Positions 62,501 through 64,000 of a stretch of 64,000 nucleotides of DNA are shown here, piece by piece. The stretch is from the NCBI GenBank assembly GCA_029061255.1, contig JAIDSL010000098.1, positions 1 through 64,000 on the forward strand, read 5' to 3'. Each line of letters begins with the position of its first letter. The first letter of the stretch is position 1. The notes beneath the pieces were generated by a model. That model was not told the DNA's origin, ran no database searches, and saw only the letters and a program-made list of their open reading frames with translations. Both the position numbers and the translations under genes were made by a program. The DNA is from Muribaculaceae bacterium (lineage in GTDB: Bacteria > Bacteroidota > Bacteroidia > Bacteroidales > Muribaculaceae).

Positions 62501-63767
62501 CTTGAAGGAGATTAATATTTCAAACAATAAATTTGAAGGTGACCTGACAACTGAATTTGCTGATTCTATAGAGGCTATCAATGGAAGCGCGGAAAACGTT
62601 ACCAGCCTTTATATGGCAAACAATAATTTTGAGGGTAATGCTTCGGCATTGATTCCTTATTTCCCTTCGTTGACTTCTCTAAATTTGTCGGGAAATAAGT
62701 TTGAGTCGGTAGATCCGATGTTGCCCGCATCTATAAAGTCTTTGAATATCCGTAAGCAAAGATCTGATAAAGTAATCGACATGCATCTATCAAGTGTCGA
62801 TGTTGATGATATGATAAATAAGTTGCCTGATATATGGTATTATGATCATGAGGATCAGTCATTCTCTACATGGAGAAACCTGATTGTGACAGAAGGAAAT
62901 GCAAATTCTTTTTCCTGGGGTGACGGCAACTTTAGTCTGCTGTTGTCGGAAGAAGACGGAAAAGTGACCCTGTCAAGAGTGTCAAGTTACAATAAGGAAT
63001 ATCATGGAGAAAATGGTGGCACTATGAGTGTAATTTGTAATAGTGGCGATGCCGAAGGCTCCACGTTGAAAGTTAGATTTAACTTCGATGAAGGTGATGC
63101 TAATTTTATAAATGGAGTAGATGCATCCGACTTGCAAGCAACTATTCTCTACATTTTTGGAAACTACAGTTCTTATCCTTTTAATTACACTGCTGCCGAC
63201 ACACACAAGGATGATGTCATAAATGTTCAGGATGTGGTTTGCACTGTCAACATTTTATTGGCACAAACTCCCGACACCGGTAATTCTCAGATGAGAGTCT
63301 CTTCCCATGATTCTAACGATATTTCTGTAGACGCATCTGTATATATTGAAAACGGACAGGTTATCTTGAACTCTACCCGTCCGGTAGCTGCGATCGACTT
63401 GAAGGTTGCCGGGCAAGTTATGTGGGATGTTCAACGCTTCGGATTGCAACAGACCGTTGATGGAGGTAATATTGTAGGTTACTCACTATCAGGAGCTACA
63501 TTGCCTGTTGGGGCTATTGTCATTGGTGAAGTAGTGGGTGATGCGCAAATAGTCGGAGCGTCGTTGTCAGATTACCAAGCACAAGCACTCTCTGTCTCTT
63601 TTGACAAAAATGCTGTGACAGGTGTCTCGGATGTGCAGTCCGAAACTGATGATAATTCTGAGGTTTATGATTTGAATGGGCGACGCATTAAGAAGGCAGT
63701 TAATGGTATTAATATCATTAGGAATGCAAATGGAGGGAAAAAGATTATTTCCCGGCATGCAGACTAA
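59577..63767 (+). CDS. large secreted YD-like repeat / LRR / dockerin-like protein
   Basis: 1396 residues from the ATG at 59577, with a signal peptide (MRKTILLLAGLLISLISIEINAQ). Residues ~120-900 hold some twenty imperfect ~30-residue repeats, consensus Y-x-YEYDYDENGNxILDAYYxGWDxxxxxW, reminiscent of RHS/YD repeats but with a W-rich partner strand. LRRs (LKEINISNNKFEG) follow at ~905-1070, then two dockerin-like segments (GDANFINGVDASDLQATILYI; ADTHKDDVINVQDVVCTVNIL, ~1173-1228) and a sorting tail (VYDLNGRRIKKAVNG). It may be a cell-surface adhesin or scaffold. Confidence 0.78.
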   Translation: MRKTILLLAGLLISLISIEINAQVNRKCVDPVMLRSAIERNVKENQRLLNMSASDSLRHALEKKKRAALWSAFTPMELDDNPMQIDASDTRIGADHSRNLMPRKAGSVDEQIFMDSTVSYRAGNMPESKTVYSYDSEGRKVSEIVYYGDGYDWKPYSKNEKVYNENGRSLLDAFWYWDDEMCWIGSSKHEYDYDENGTRILDAYYSGWDSAINDWRGSYRNEDKYDSSGNCVMSIYMSGWNYDTHSFNSGTKTEYTFNQNGYKIESLASEWYSEKNDFVLKYKQEFDYDERGNCILEAEYNYNIESDSWIGVYKYEYAYKNSNRYLRILKAYYNGWNNENGEWIGYDKYDYDFDSYGNKILDSYSKWDDSAGDWIEMNRTEKVFEENSSRQTDLSYFIWDSEINMLRGIEHWTTLYNDHGDIMQHIVFSWDEEAKDWSIKEKYNYAFDYDDYGRVISSSTSVNDIFTVKTDCEYDDRGNLIGSVSYEWTGEDWINYCKFSRQYDDYNRMILELTYISANDGSWINETKQELGYREDYYYYNDPILHVEYKWNVEREDWDGVQKYEYAYDSNGRNLSYFRYVAWNLSLGWIGEQGYEYTYNDDGKKTKYTVYYNWNLENNCWADATREEYTYNSDGNNILTMASVWNSDSQNWSEQYKTVTEYNESGYKTAQEDWTYDASAEKWIGSYKYEYDYDERGYPTINARYSGWDFDGDCWRGSYKYEYAYDENGNTVLDAYYNGWDNTNHCWKGSRKSEFIRDEKEDGYVVQEVKSQWDTGIPDWRRTQKIENGYICVNDTIYYSDESFYVNKSTYQSYRAFYYASDGESWIADSKTECLYDETMRLITELYYGGNASDVEWLCQAKREYEFDVYGNICLDNYSVYDNDNDAWTPDYTTRYYYTKGINVLDEDEWLNLKNVYAELSKREGWKKQWYDCSSINSAYSWSGVTRSDGHVTGVDISGFNLSGSFPYYLFSLPYLKEINISNNKFEGDLTTEFADSIEAINGSAENVTSLYMANNNFEGNASALIPYFPSLTSLNLSGNKFESVDPMLPASIKSLNIRKQRSDKVIDMHLSSVDVDDMINKLPDIWYYDHEDQSFSTWRNLIVTEGNANSFSWGDGNFSLLLSEEDGKVTLSRVSSYNKEYHGENGGTMSVICNSGDAEGSTLKVRFNFDEGDANFINGVDASDLQATILYIFGNYSSYPFNYTAADTHKDDVINVQDVVCTVNILLAQTPDTGNSQMRVSSHDSNDISVDASVYIENGQVILNSTRPVAAIDLKVAGQVMWDVQRFGLQQTVDGGNIVGYSLSGATLPVGAIVIGEVVGDAQIVGASLSDYQAQALSVSFDKNAVTGVSDVQSETDDNSEVYDLNGRRIKKAVNGINIIRNANGGKKIISRHAD

Positions 63768-63825
63768 GACTCATGGTAACGCGATAATTAAGATTATATT
63801 GACAAACACTTTATAGCTCAACTAA

Positions 63826-64000
63826 ATGAAAATCAAATATTCAATAGTGACATTACTCTTTGCCCTCATAGGGGTTGCTTCTATGTGGGCACAAGAAAAT
63901 ATTGTCTCGATTCCGGATATGCAGGTTGGAAGTGGAAAGACCGTCAGCATGCCTGTCGTAGTGACCAACTCGACAGACATTGTAGCTGTCCAGTTCAACC
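63826..64000 (+). CDS. secreted cohesin-like protein, partial at window edge
   Basis: The first 58 codons only. Signal peptide MKIKYSIVTLLFALIGVASMWAQ, then IVSIPDMQVGSGKTVSMPVVV and TDIVAVQFN, a cohesin/Ig-like start seen in Bacteroidales secreted proteins. It lies 58 bp downstream of the dockerin-like protein, so the two might interact. Confidence 0.6.
   Translation, partial: MKIKYSIVTLLFALIGVASMWAQENIVSIPDMQVGSGKTVSMPVVVTNSTDIVAVQFN

Overview
The window looks like chromosome from a Bacteroidales bacterium, most likely a Muribaculaceae-type gut commensal. The grounds are the recurring Bacteroidetes promoter signature (TAnnTTTG at -7, often with TTTG about 20 bp upstream), the lack of strong Shine-Dalgarno sites, BspA-like leucine-rich surface proteins, Por-type C-terminal sorting tails, an HU gene, LL-diaminopimelate aminotransferase and an L-fucose utilisation pair. 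The family-level assignment is an inference from gene style, not from a marker-gene tree.

1-18 kb is core chromosome. It holds an endonuclease/phosphatase-family protein and two rhomboid proteases in one leftward operon, then HU, argS and a Bax-inhibitor-1 protein. L-fucose isomerase and permease follow, then a RecB/AddA-like helicase-nuclease, a SUI1-type factor, a cysteine-less thioredoxin-fold lipoprotein, an alanine-rich helical protein, and dapL, dapF and a small membrane protein of the lysine/peptidoglycan pathway.

18-53 kb is an accessory region. Both ends carry phage-lysis-like genes: a coiled-coil protein at 18.1 kb, and a lipoprotein plus N-acetylmuramidase at 51.7-52.8 kb. The two groups share a distinctive promoter. 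Between them lie a Ser/Thr kinase with a convergent HTH regulator, a BspA/Big_2 surface protein, a porin-like protein, a DUF4143-type ATPase, and an RNA-repair neighbourhood (metallophosphoesterase, Rnl2-type RNA ligase, HigA and WYL regulators, RtcB, DEDDh exonuclease). Further right are a small serine recombinase, an AAA ATPase / small membrane protein / DprA-like operon, several small orphan proteins, and a second kinase (tandem kinase-pseudokinase) with a paralogous convergent regulator. The region ends with a cytosolic LRR protein and four PD-(D/E)XK-like proteins.

Three kinds of repeated regulatory DNA tie this region together. A 19-bp-armed palindrome occurs four times, twice at an identical distance from a -7 box. 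A GAAC-N5-GAAC direct repeat lies upstream of five transcription units. A 162-bp homologous upstream module precedes two genes. About 100-bp direct repeats also bracket the nuclease cassette at 48.2-51.5 kb. I read the region as a defence/stress island built by accretion. I do not recognise it as a known system.

53-64 kb returns to secreted carbohydrate-active and surface proteins: an esterase, a DUF4160/DUF2442-type pair, a large pectinesterase, a WYL regulator, a 1.4-kb-residue YD-like/LRR/dockerin-like protein, and the start of a secreted cohesin-like protein cut by the window edge. No tRNA, rRNA, CRISPR array or tyrosine integrase was seen.
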